From the NCBI GenBank assembly GCA_016290335.1, contig JAEETM010000012.1:1-60966 (forward strand): a stretch of DNA of 60,966 nucleotides. Reading direction: 5' to 3'. Positions 1-7,762 of this stretch are shown here, in pieces. The translations under genes were made by a program, and so were the position numbers. The DNA comes from Treponema sp. (GTDB lineage Bacteria; Spirochaetota; Spirochaetia; Treponematales; Treponemataceae). Each line of letters opens with the position of its first letter. Within the stretch, counting starts at the first letter, position 1. Below the pieces are notes generated by a model, which had not been told where the DNA came from, searched no databases, and saw only the letters and a program-made list of their open reading frames with translations.

Positions 1-20
1 CCTTCGCTATCTGATTTAGG

Positions 21-49
21 TTGATTTTTTGATACCTATATTTTATAAT
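21..49 (+). promoter_or_regulatory. Sigma70-type promoter of the HEAT-repeat gene
   Basis: TTGATT at 21-26 and TATAAT at 44-49 are separated by exactly 17 nt. Transcription would start near 56, giving a leader of about 45 nt that contains the GGAGG ribosome site at 91-95. The -35 box overlaps the second of two 10-bp repeats (12-31) beginning TGATTT. This is read from consensus and spacing only. Confidence 0.6.
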
Positions 50-100
50 TTTAGATTATATGTACTAATATATAGTATGTATTTTATTTTGGAGGATTTT

Positions 101-862
101 ATGAAATTGACAAAAATTGTAATTGTAGCAGCCGTTCTTTTTATTTCAAGCAGCTTTCTTTTTGCACAGCAGCAGAGCGTAAAAAAAGGCTCTAATTCAA
201 ATAAAGAAACAGAAACTTCTGTAGAAAATGAATATCTTAATGATGTTGACGGTGATATTATAATGAGTCTTGCAAACTCTGATGAACTTGATAACAAGCT
301 TGTTGCCCTTCAATATCTTCAGAATGCAATTGAAGACGGAAATACATCTGATACAGTAATTCAGGCTCTTGACCAACTTGCAGGTGAAGGTCTTACCTCT
401 CAGTCAAGAACAAATGGTCGTGTAATCAACAATTTCCCTGAAATCCGCCGACAGGCTTGTCTTCTTCTTGCTAAAGTTCCAACAGAACATTCAAAGAATA
501 CACTTGTTTCAATTGCTCTTGCAGATAATGAACCAATGGTTATGGCCGCTGCAGTTCAGTCACTTGGAGTAATTGGTATTAATGATAACGATGAAGTTGT
601 AGACGCAATTGCTTTTGCAAACAGAAAAAATCAGGTTCTTAATCCAACAAGCAGTCTTGCACTTGAAGTTCTGAATGCCTTTGAAGCTCTTGCTGATAAC
701 ACAGAAAACAAAAAGACTATGATTGATGCAATTGCCAGAATCTCAACAGACTATCATTATGTAACACCTGTTCGTCAGAAAGCATATAAGCTTTTGAAAC
801 AACTTTCAAACAATGCAAGTCAATCACAGAATAAATCTAGTAAATCTGATGATGGTAAATAA
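101..862 (+). CDS. Secreted HEAT-repeat protein
   Basis: This 253-residue protein has a clear Sec signal peptide at residues 1-22, with a hydrophobic core and a cut after FLFA. The mature part is alpha-helical with repeated hydrophobic spacing. Segments such as RRQACLLLAKV and the MAAAVQSLGVIG stretch look like HEAT repeats of the kind used for protein-protein contacts. The ATG at 101 is preferred over the upstream in-frame ATG at 29 because GGAGG lies 5 nt before it and the signal peptide starts there. The Ser/Asn/Lys-rich C-terminus is low complexity. It probably works as a periplasmic scaffold. No catalytic motif is visible and the precise role is unknown. It sits directly before maf with a 27-nt gap. 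Confidence 0.8.
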   Translation: MKLTKIVIVAAVLFISSSFLFAQQQSVKKGSNSNKETETSVENEYLNDVDGDIIMSLANSDELDNKLVALQYLQNAIEDGNTSDTVIQALDQLAGEGLTSQSRTNGRVINNFPEIRRQACLLLAKVPTEHSKNTLVSIALADNEPMVMAAAVQSLGVIGINDNDEVVDAIAFANRKNQVLNPTSSLALEVLNAFEALADNTENKKTMIDAIARISTDYHYVTPVRQKAYKLLKQLSNNASQSQNKSSKSDDGK

Positions 863-889
863 TTTAGATAATAACTGATACTTTTATAA

Positions 890-1480
890 ATGGAACCAAT
901 AATTTTAGCTTCTTCATCACCACGCAGACAGGAAATACTCAAAATGCTTAAAATACCCTACAGGGTTATTATGCCGAACATTGATGAAACTGTTTCCAAT
1001 CTGCTGGCACATGATGAAATACCAGAGCTTTTAGCCCGAGAAAAGGTTTTAGCCGTTATAAAATCACTTCCTGTTGGACAGGAGATTCCCTGGGTTTTAG
1101 GTGCAGATACAATTATTTCTTTTGAAGATAAACTTTACGGCAAACCGGAAAATCAGGAACAGGCTTTTGAGTTTCTTAAAGGTTTTCAAGGAAAAAGCCA
1201 CAAAATAATAACTTCAATTGTGCTTTATAATGGAAAAAAGCGTACAACTTCATCACGAGTGTGTAAAACAGATATTACTTTTGCACCAATGAGTGATGAA
1301 GAAATACAATGGTACGTAGATACAGGCGAATGGCACGGAGCAGCAGGCGGATACAGAATACAAAGCCTTTCGTCAATGTTTATCTCAAAAATAGAAGGTT
1401 CTTATTCCGGAGCGATAGGATTGCCTATTTTTGAACTTTACGATATATTGAAAGAACAGGGATATAAAATCCTTGAATAG
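890..1480 (+). CDS. maf: Maf family nucleoside triphosphate pyrophosphatase
   Basis: The 196-residue product has the Maf signature ASSSPRR near the N-terminus, then GADTI with the catalytic aspartate in the middle. The GAAGGYRIQ and GSYSGAIGLP segments near the C-terminus are characteristic of the family. Maf proteins hydrolyse non-canonical or modified NTPs (dTTP/UTP or m7GTP types) to monophosphates, acting as house-cleaning enzymes in the cytoplasm. Length is normal for the family. The ribosome site is weak, so coupling to the preceding gene is possible. It precedes the rpsB leader. Subfamily specificity (YhdE versus YceF type) cannot be decided here. Confidence 0.93.
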   Translation: MEPIILASSSPRRQEILKMLKIPYRVIMPNIDETVSNLLAHDEIPELLAREKVLAVIKSLPVGQEIPWVLGADTIISFEDKLYGKPENQEQAFEFLKGFQGKSHKIITSIVLYNGKKRTTSSRVCKTDITFAPMSDEEIQWYVDTGEWHGAAGGYRIQSLSSMFISKIEGSYSGAIGLPIFELYDILKEQGYKILE

Positions 1481-1568
1481 AGCCGTTGGCTCGAATAAAT
1501 GGGCATATAAGCCCTTATCTTCCGGCCCTTTTGGGTACGAGAAACAGAGTTTGGATGGGTGACAAAAT

Positions 1569-1627
1569 TGTCATTATCGGGCTTGACCCGGTAATCCTAG
1601 ATTGTCGCATCAAGTGCGACAATGACA
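1569..1627. repeat. REP/MITE-like nested-hairpin element in the rpsB leader
   Basis: A 59-bp element ends in inverted TGTCAT / ATGACA and contains two hairpins. One is TTATCGGG with CCCGGTAA around CTTGA; the other is ATTGTCGCA with TGCGACAAT around TCAAG. The two-hairpin layout with TGTCAT-type ends resembles dispersed palindromic repeats of many bacterial genomes. It lies about 30 nt before the rpsB start, so it would be transcribed. Whether it is a mobile repeat or was recruited as a leader structure cannot be decided from one copy. Confidence 0.7.
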
Positions 1628-1657
1628 TTTTTGACATACCCCGTGAAGGAGTTAATC

Positions 1658-2524
1658 ATGGCAGTAGTAACCATGAAGAACCTGCTTGAATCCGGAGTAC
1701 ATTTCGGTCATCAGGTTAAACGCTGGGATCCGCGTATGAAGAAGTACATCTTCGCAGAAAGAAACGGAATCCACATCATCGACTTGCAGAAGACAATCGC
1801 TGCAATTAAAGACGGCTACGACGAAGTTCGCAAAGTTACAGCCGCAGGAAAATCAGTACTTTTCGTAGGTACAAAAAAACAGGCACAGCAGGCAGTTCAG
1901 AAAGAAGCAGAACGCTGTGGCATGTTCTATGTAAACAACCGCTGGCTTGGTGGTATGCTTACTAACTTCTCTACAATCAAAAAATCACTTCAGAGACTTA
2001 AGAAAATCGAAAAGATGGAAATCGACGGCACATTCGAAAATCTTACAAAGAAAGAAGTTGCTGCACTCCAGAAAGAAAAATCAAAGCTTGAAAAGAACCT
2101 TGGCGGTATCAAGGAAATGAAAGAGCTTCCTGGATGTATCTTTATTATTGATACACACAAGGAACAGCTTGCAGTTGCAGAAGCTCGCAGAATGGGTATT
2201 CCTATCATCGCTGTTGTTGATACAAACTGTAACCCAGAAGGAATTGACTTCCCTATTCCTGGTAATGATGATGCTATCCGCGCTATTTCTTTGTTCACAT
2301 CAATTATTGCTAACGCTGTAATTGAATCAGACAATGAAGCTGGTCTTAAGATTCTTGAAAATCTTAATGATGATGAAGAGGTTACAACTGATGCTGTAGT
2401 TAAGAACGAAGACGAAGAAATCGTTGACTACTCTAACTACCAGCCAACAGAACCAAAAGAAGAGGATATCGAAGCTGACGAAAAAGACAGCCTCGTTGAT
2501 GAAGACAAAATATATAAGGACTAA
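1658..2524 (+). CDS. rpsB: 30S ribosomal protein S2
   Basis: The 288-residue protein begins [19 protein letters not shown] and contains [11 protein letters not shown] and [12 protein letters not shown], all diagnostic of S2. It binds at the head-body junction of the small subunit. The start at 1658 is preceded by AAGGAG at 1646-1651; an ATG at 1622 in the same frame lies inside the palindromic element and is rejected. Compared with the usual 235-260 residues it has an acidic C-terminal tail of about 45 residues rich in D and E. That tail is a lineage extension, presumably flexible. tsf follows 4 nt after the stop and has its ribosome site inside rpsB, so the two are coupled. Confidence 0.98.
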   Translation: MAVVTMKNLLESGVHFGHQVKRWDPRMKKYIFAERNGIHIIDLQKTIAAIKDGYDEVRKVTAAGKSVLFVGTKKQAQQAVQKEAERCGMFYVNNRWLGGMLTNFSTIKKSLQRLKKIEKMEIDGTFENLTKKEVAALQKEKSKLEKNLGGIKEMKELPGCIFIIDTHKEQLAVAEARRMGIPIIAVVDTNCNPEGIDFPIPGNDDAIRAISLFTSIIANAVIESDNEAGLKILENLNDDEEVTTDAVVKNEDEEIVDYSNYQPTEPKEEDIEADEKDSLVDEDKIYKD

Positions 2525-2528
2525 TAAT

Positions 2529-3362
2529 ATGGCATTTACAGCTGCTGATGTTAAGGCACTCCGCGAAAAAACTGGTGCCGGAATGATGGAATGTAAAAAA
2601 GCCCTTACAGAATGTAATGGCGATGCTGCTGAAGCAGAAAAATTACTTAAGGAAAAAGGACTTGCTGCTATGGAAAAACGCGCTGAGCGTGCCACAACAG
2701 AAGGTCGTTTGTTTATCCGCCAGGTTGGAAATAAAATTGCTGTTGCTGAAGTTACCTGCGAAACAGACTTCGTAGCAAACAACTCAGATTTTATTGCAAC
2801 TGGTGAAAAGATTCTTGATGTAACTTTTGAAAAAGGTTATACAAAGGTTGAAGCTGACCACGAAGCTCTTCTTGAACCGCTCAAGGTTTCTATCCGCGAG
2901 AACATGAAGGTTGCTAAAGTAGAAGTTATTGATATACCAGCTGATGCAATTGGTTCTTTCTATGTACACTCAGACAAGAAAACTGGTGCCGTAGTAGTAA
3001 TCAAGGGTTCTAATGCTGAATCACTCAAGACTTTTGCTTATGACTGCTGTCTCCATATTGCAGCTTTCACACCATCTTATATTTCTAATAAAGATGTTCC
3101 ACAGAGCTACATTGATGAGCAGAAAGAGATTTATAAGGCTAAGATGGATCAGGATGAAAAGATGGCTTCTAAACCTGACAATGTTAAGGAAGGAATTCTT
3201 CAGGGCCAGATTAAAAAGCACCTTGCAGAAATCTGTTTTGAAGATCAGATGTTCGTAAAGGATGACAAGAAAACTGTAACAGCTAAGCTTGCCGAAGTTG
3301 GTAAAGAAGTTGGTGCAACACTTTCTTTTGCAACAGCTAAATTGTACATTCTTGGTAAATAA
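2529..3362 (+). CDS. tsf: Translation elongation factor Ts
   Basis: The 277-residue protein begins MAFTAADVKALREKTGAGMM, which is the UBA-like N-domain that binds EF-Tu. CETDFVANN in the core is the classic EF-Ts motif that inserts into EF-Tu and displaces Mg-GDP. The length is within the bacterial range. The ribosome site AAGGA at 2516-2520 is part of the last codons of rpsB. The longer in-frame reading from 2424 overlaps rpsB and is not the real start. rpsB and tsf form the usual operon. Confidence 0.98.
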   Translation: MAFTAADVKALREKTGAGMMECKKALTECNGDAAEAEKLLKEKGLAAMEKRAERATTEGRLFIRQVGNKIAVAEVTCETDFVANNSDFIATGEKILDVTFEKGYTKVEADHEALLEPLKVSIRENMKVAKVEVIDIPADAIGSFYVHSDKKTGAVVVIKGSNAESLKTFAYDCCLHIAAFTPSYISNKDVPQSYIDEQKEIYKAKMDQDEKMASKPDNVKEGILQGQIKKHLAEICFEDQMFVKDDKKTVTAKLAEVGKEVGATLSFATAKLYILGK

Positions 3363-3367
3363 ATAAG

Positions 3368-3396
3368 ATTGCCGGGGCTATTTCTGTCCCGGCAAT
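3368..3396 (+). other. Strong hairpin between tsf and frr
   Basis: ATTGCCGGG (3368-3376) pairs perfectly with CCCGGCAAT (3388-3396) around an 11-nt loop. It is followed by GACATCTTT rather than a U-run, so an intrinsic terminator is not clear. It may be an attenuator, a processing site or mRNA stabiliser that separates rpsB-tsf from frr. The trailing ATGACA recalls the ends of the palindromic element before rpsB. Confidence 0.65.
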
Positions 3397-3417
3397 GACA
3401 TCTTTAAGGAGGATATT

Positions 3418-3960
3418 ATGGCAGATTCATGTGAAGTTCGTATGGAAAAAACTATTGCGGCTTTAAAAGATTCTTTTAATACAATCAGAACTGGTCGTGC
3501 TAACGCCGCTCTTTTTGATAAAGTTCGCGTTGATTATTATGGAACAAAATCTCCTCTTAATCAGGTTGCTACAATCCAGATTCCAGAAGCTCGTTCTGTA
3601 ATTATCCAGCCGTTTGATAAATCTCTTATTACAGAGATTGAAAAAGCAATTCTTACAGCTGATTTAGGATTGAATCCTTCAAACGACGGTAAAGTAATCC
3701 GTATTTCTATCCCTGCCCTCACAGCAGACAGAAGAAAGGAGCTTGTAAAACAGGCTAAAAATATGGCCGAAAACTCAAGAACTTCTATCCGCAACATTCG
3801 ACGTGATGGTAACGATGAACTTAAAAAGCAGCAGAAATCAGGAGAATTAACTGAAGACGGACTCAAAGCCGAAACAGATAAACTCCAGAAGCTCACAGAC
3901 AAGTTTATCGAAGAAATTAACAAGATTTACGATGCAAAAGAAAAGGAAATCCTTAACTAG
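3418..3960 (+). CDS. frr: Ribosome recycling factor
   Basis: This 180-residue protein is of normal length. RTGRANAALFD and the segment PEARSVIIQPFDKS are typical RRF motifs, and the long helical C-terminal half is rich in K and E. It splits post-termination ribosomes together with EF-G in the cytoplasm. A strong AAGGAGG (3406-3412) precedes the ATG by 5 nt. It belongs to the run rpsB-tsf-frr-uppS-cdsA-dxr-rseP, and uppS starts 2 nt after its stop. Confidence 0.98.
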   Translation: MADSCEVRMEKTIAALKDSFNTIRTGRANAALFDKVRVDYYGTKSPLNQVATIQIPEARSVIIQPFDKSLITEIEKAILTADLGLNPSNDGKVIRISIPALTADRRKELVKQAKNMAENSRTSIRNIRRDGNDELKKQQKSGELTEDGLKAETDKLQKLTDKFIEEINKIYDAKEKEILN

Positions 3961-3962
3961 TA

Positions 3963-4679
3963 ATGGCTATCGATAATCAAAATCTTCCGTTTCATGTTGC
4001 AATTACAATGGACGGAAACGGAAGATGGGCACAGCAGAGAAATCTCCCGAGAACAGCAGGTCATAACGAAGGACTTACTGCTGCAAAAAATATTGTAAAA
4101 GCAGCATCTGATATTGGAATAAAGCATCTTACTCTTTATGTTTTTTCTACAGAAAATTGGAAACGTACACAGGAAGAAGTAGGATTTTTAATGAATCTGA
4201 TTCATATCTATATCAATAACGAACTGGAGTTTTATAAAAAGAATCAGATTAGAATTAAACATATTGGCGATATTCAGAAATTGCCGGAAAGCATTCAAAA
4301 GGATATAAAAAAAGCAATAGCTCAGACAGATTCCTATACAGGAATGACACTTCATCTTGCAATTAATTATGGCGGTAGAGATGAAATTATACGCGGAATT
4401 AAGAAAATAATAGATGATGGAATACCATCAGATAAAATAGATGAAAAAGTGGTTTCAGATTATCTGGATATGCCCGAAAGCCCTGATGTTGACCTTTTAA
4501 TCAGGACAGGCGGTGAAAAAAGATTAAGTAATTACCTTTTATGGCATATTCCTTATGCGGAGCAGATTTATATTGATACTCTCTGGCCGGACTACACAAA
4601 AGACGAATTTTATAATAATATTGAAGAGTATCAGAAAAGAAACAGACGATTCGGTGCAGAAAAAGCACAGAAGAAATGA
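3963..4679 (+). CDS. uppS: Isoprenyl transferase (undecaprenyl diphosphate synthase)
   Basis: The 238-residue product has the cis-prenyltransferase motifs in order: MDGNGRWA near residue 17 with the Mg-binding aspartate, STENWKR near 65, and RTGGEKRLSNYLLW with WPD in the C-terminal part. It condenses farnesyl diphosphate with isopentenyl diphosphates to make C55-PP, the lipid carrier for peptidoglycan and surface glycans. The start is 2 nt after frr, suggesting translational coupling. cdsA begins 9 nt after its stop. Confidence 0.97.
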   Translation: MAIDNQNLPFHVAITMDGNGRWAQQRNLPRTAGHNEGLTAAKNIVKAASDIGIKHLTLYVFSTENWKRTQEEVGFLMNLIHIYINNELEFYKKNQIRIKHIGDIQKLPESIQKDIKKAIAQTDSYTGMTLHLAINYGGRDEIIRGIKKIIDDGIPSDKIDEKVVSDYLDMPESPDVDLLIRTGGEKRLSNYLLWHIPYAEQIYIDTLWPDYTKDEFYNNIEEYQKRNRRFGAEKAQKK

Positions 4680-4688
4680 GGATAACTG

Positions 4689-5531
4689 ATGAAGAATGTT
4701 TACCAAAGATTGTTAATTTTCTTTTTAGGAATACCAATTGTTCTCGGACTCATATTTATTAATTTCTATAATCACCTTGTAATAAATATTATCATAATGA
4801 TTTTTTCTGCTTTAGGTGCAAATGAATTTTATAATATGTTGATTCCAAGATACAAGCTGTTTAACAGACCATTAATCATTATCCTTACTGTATTACAGCC
4901 CTTCTGTTCATATATTTTCATATTATTGGGAATAAATTCCATTGTATGTTCCTGGATATTGATATTTGAAATACTTGTTTTAATGGGAGTAGAATGTTTT
5001 TCTGTAAAAGATTTTACTGATTCTGTTTCCAAGATTTCTTTAAGTACTTTGATTGTAATTTACTGTGGTTTTATGTTCTCATTCATTGTAAAAATCACAG
5101 GAATAGAAGATTATTCAACTCATTATATGTGTCTTTATGTACTCTTTGTTTTTATGTGTGACTCAATTGCCTGGTTCTTTGGAGTACTGTTCGGTAAAAA
5201 CAGCCGTGGAATTGTTGCAGCAAGTCCTAACAAAAGCGTTGCAGGCTTTATAGGTGGTTTTGCAGGTGCAATTGTTTCTGCAATCCTTATGAAAATAATC
5301 TTTAAAGATGTTTTCCCTGGTGCATACTGGAAAATAATTCTTATAGCAGTATGTTGTGCTGCTTCTACAATTATTGGAGATTTGATTGAATCGGTTTTCA
5401 AACGCTCCTGCAATGTAAAGGACAGCGGAAAGCTTATTCCTGGTCGCGGCGGTATTCTTGATTCTCTTGATTCTCTGCTTGCAACAGCACCAGTTTTCTA
5501 TACGTTAGCACACTTTTTATATCATATTTAA
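4689..5531 (+). CDS. cdsA: Phosphatidate cytidylyltransferase
   Basis: The 280-residue integral membrane protein has many hydrophobic segments. The C-terminal CDP-alcohol synthase signature is present, from SVFKRSCNVKDSGK to PGRGGILDSLDS. The family pattern usually reads GHGG..DR..D; here it reads GRGG and DSLD, a conservative deviation that keeps the acidic residues. It makes CDP-diacylglycerol from phosphatidic acid and CTP at the inner membrane. It lies between uppS and dxr as in other spirochaetes. Confidence 0.95.
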   Translation: MKNVYQRLLIFFLGIPIVLGLIFINFYNHLVINIIIMIFSALGANEFYNMLIPRYKLFNRPLIIILTVLQPFCSYIFILLGINSIVCSWILIFEILVLMGVECFSVKDFTDSVSKISLSTLIVIYCGFMFSFIVKITGIEDYSTHYMCLYVLFVFMCDSIAWFFGVLFGKNSRGIVAASPNKSVAGFIGGFAGAIVSAILMKIIFKDVFPGAYWKIILIAVCCAASTIIGDLIESVFKRSCNVKDSGKLIPGRGGILDSLDSLLATAPVFYTLAHFLYHI

Positions 5532-5537
5532 TTTATT

Positions 5538-6626
5538 ATGAAACGCGTTTTAGTTTTAGGAAGTACAGGCTCTATAGGCACAAATGCCATTAATATCATT
5601 TCTTATATGCCGCAGGATTTTATGCTTTGCGGCCTACAGGCTCATTCCAGCGAAGATAAATTACTCAAAATTGCAGAAAAATATAAGTGCCCTTACCTAC
5701 TTTCTTCAAAAGATGATTCGCCACAGGCTTTCCAGAAGCTTATTGATGAAGCAAAACCAGATATTGTTGTAAACGGAATTGCCGGTGCGGCCGGTCTTAT
5801 GCCTTCTAAAATTGTACTTGAAAACGGTATAAATCTTGCACTTGCAAATAAAGAAACAATTGTAATGGCGGGCAGTTTGATTAAACAGCTTGCAGTAGAA
5901 AAAAATGCAAAAATTATTCCGGTTGATTCTGAACATTCAGCAATTTTTAACCTTGTTGAAAAAATCGGAAAAGAAAATATATCTAAAATAATTATAACTG
6001 CAAGTGGCGGACCTTTTAGAACTTATACAAAAGAGCAGCTTGAAGATGTTACAGTAGAACAGGCTTTGAATCATCCAACCTGGCAAATGGGTAAAAAGAT
6101 TACCGTTGATTCTGCAACTCTTGCAAACAAGGGACTTGAAGTTATTGAGGCAGCTTATCTTTTTGATGTTACAGCTGAACAGATACAGGTTGTTGTTCAT
6201 CCGCAGAGTTTGATTCATTCACTTGTACGCACAAACGATGGAATGCTTTATGCACAGATTTCCGATCCAGATATGAAGCATCCTATTTTTGGAGCATTAA
6301 CCTGGCCTGAAAACAAACAGACTTATCTTGAACCTTTTGAGCTTTTTGATACAACAATGACTTTCTTTAAGCCAAGAATGCAGGATTTTCCAATGCTGGA
6401 ATATGCGTTTGAATGTGTAAAAGCCGGAAATGCTTATCCTATTGCTTTTAATGCTGCCAACGAAATTGCAGTACACGCTTTCCTTGATCAGAAATTATCT
6501 TATATGGCAATTTCACGTATAGTAAGAAGCGTACTCGATAAAAACTGGAGCCAGAAAATTAAAACTTTTGATGATGTTTTTGCTGCAGATGAGCTTGCAA
6601 GAAAGTATGCTAGGGAGCTGATATGA
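5538..6626 (+). CDS. dxr: 1-deoxy-D-xylulose 5-phosphate reductoisomerase
   Basis: The 362-residue enzyme has the NADPH-binding GSTGSIG near residues 8-14. The metal and substrate residues sit in PVDSEHSAIF and TASGGPFR. The HPTWQMGKKITVDSATLANK region is also hallmark. It catalyses the first committed step of the MEP isoprenoid pathway, feeding UppS in the same operon. It overlaps rseP by 4 nt (ATGA), a sign of translational coupling. It is slightly shorter than the E. coli enzyme but has no missing motif. Confidence 0.98.
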   Translation: MKRVLVLGSTGSIGTNAINIISYMPQDFMLCGLQAHSSEDKLLKIAEKYKCPYLLSSKDDSPQAFQKLIDEAKPDIVVNGIAGAAGLMPSKIVLENGINLALANKETIVMAGSLIKQLAVEKNAKIIPVDSEHSAIFNLVEKIGKENISKIIITASGGPFRTYTKEQLEDVTVEQALNHPTWQMGKKITVDSATLANKGLEVIEAAYLFDVTAEQIQVVVHPQSLIHSLVRTNDGMLYAQISDPDMKHPIFGALTWPENKQTYLEPFELFDTTMTFFKPRMQDFPMLEYAFECVKAGNAYPIAFNAANEIAVHAFLDQKLSYMAISRIVRSVLDKNWSQKIKTFDDVFAADELARKYARELI

Positions 6627-7762
6627 AATGGCTGTATGGTATTCTTTGCCTCTTCTTTTTGATTTTATTCCATGAGTTCGGACATTTTCTTGCTGCCAAG
6701 CTTTTTGGCGTAAAGGTTGAATCTTTTTCTATCGGTTTTGGCCCTATCCTTCTTCATAAAACTATTAAGGGAACTGATTACAGGCTTTCTTTATTCCCGC
6801 TTGGTGGTTACTGCGGAATGAAAGGTGAAAAGGATTTTAAAACCGCTATAGAAGAGCATTTGCCTGAAATAAAAGCTGAAAAGGATTCACTTTATGGTGT
6901 TCATCCACTAAAGCGTGCCGCAATTGGTTTTGCAGGCCCCTTTTTTAATTTTATTTTTGCCATAATTGCTCTTAGCCTTATAAATCTTATTGGTTATACC
7001 TACTACACTTATTCTAACCGCATTATTCTTGCTGATGAACTTTATGCCGAACAGTTTGCAGAAAACCCTAGTGCGGCTAAGATGGGCGGTTTACAAACGG
7101 GTGATTTAATCATAGAAATTAACGGTAAAGAAATCACTGATTTTTCTGAAATTATTGAAGAGGTTTCTATCCATCCTGATGAAGATTTAAAAATTAAAGT
7201 TGACAGAAATGGCAAAATCTTAAGCTATACAATACACACCCAAATGGATAAATCACAGGGAAGCGGAAAGCTTGGAGTAGCCGCCGATACAAGCGAAAAG
7301 CTTACAAAGCATACACCTAAGTATAATATCTTTACAGCCTTTGGAAGAGGCTTTTTAGATACAATAGATATGCTTGTTCTTACTGTTAAAAGTATTGGAA
7401 TATTATTCAAAGGAATTGATTTACAAAATGCAGTTTCCGGTCCTGCAAGAGTTACAGAAATGCTTGGTTCAACAGTAAAGGATGGTTTTGAAGCAAGTGC
7501 AAGAATTGGCTTTGTGAGCATGTTTAATCTTATGGCTGTAATCAGTATTTCCCTATTTTTTATGAATCTTCTGCCAATTCCTGTTCTTGACGGCGGATTG
7601 ATTTTAATTGCTCTTATTGAAACCGTAACAAGAAAAAAGCTGAATCCGCGCATTCAATATTATGTTCAGTTTATAGGTTTGGCATTTATCATATTTTTGT
7701 TTATAATTGGAACATACAGTGATATTTCATATTTTATTAAACAAGGAAAGCTGGCAAAATGA
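6623..7762 (+). CDS. rseP: RIP-family zinc metalloprotease RseP
   Basis: The 379-residue membrane protease has HEFGH at residues 17-21 in the first membrane segment. A single PDZ domain is visible around residues 140-215 (GLQTGDLIIEINGKEI). The C-terminal motif NLLPIPVLDGG supplies the third zinc ligand. Site-2 proteases cut membrane-embedded anti-sigma factors or signal-peptide remnants. E. coli RseP has two PDZ domains; one is common in spirochaetes and Gram-positives. It overlaps the end of dxr and the start of the next gene by 4 nt each. Confidence 0.96.
   Translation: MKWLYGILCLFFLILFHEFGHFLAAKLFGVKVESFSIGFGPILLHKTIKGTDYRLSLFPLGGYCGMKGEKDFKTAIEEHLPEIKAEKDSLYGVHPLKRAAIGFAGPFFNFIFAIIALSLINLIGYTYYTYSNRIILADELYAEQFAENPSAAKMGGLQTGDLIIEINGKEITDFSEIIEEVSIHPDEDLKIKVDRNGKILSYTIHTQMDKSQGSGKLGVAADTSEKLTKHTPKYNIFTAFGRGFLDTIDMLVLTVKSIGILFKGIDLQNAVSGPARVTEMLGSTVKDGFEASARIGFVSMFNLMAVISISLFFMNLLPIPVLDGGLILIALIETVTRKKLNPRIQYYVQFIGLAFIIFLFIIGTYSDISYFIKQGKLAK

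Noticed and set aside
1486..1689. Small open frame between maf and rpsB
   Set aside because: It covers the palindromic element, has no ribosome site and overlaps the true rpsB start.
2424..2528. Longer EF-Ts start inside rpsB
   Set aside because: EF-Ts proteins begin with the MAFTAADVKALR-type sequence at 2529, which has AAGGA at the right distance; the extension is out-of-frame rpsB sequence.
7225..7653. Minus-strand open frame opposite rseP
   Set aside because: It is the antisense of an obvious conserved gene and has no ribosome site.
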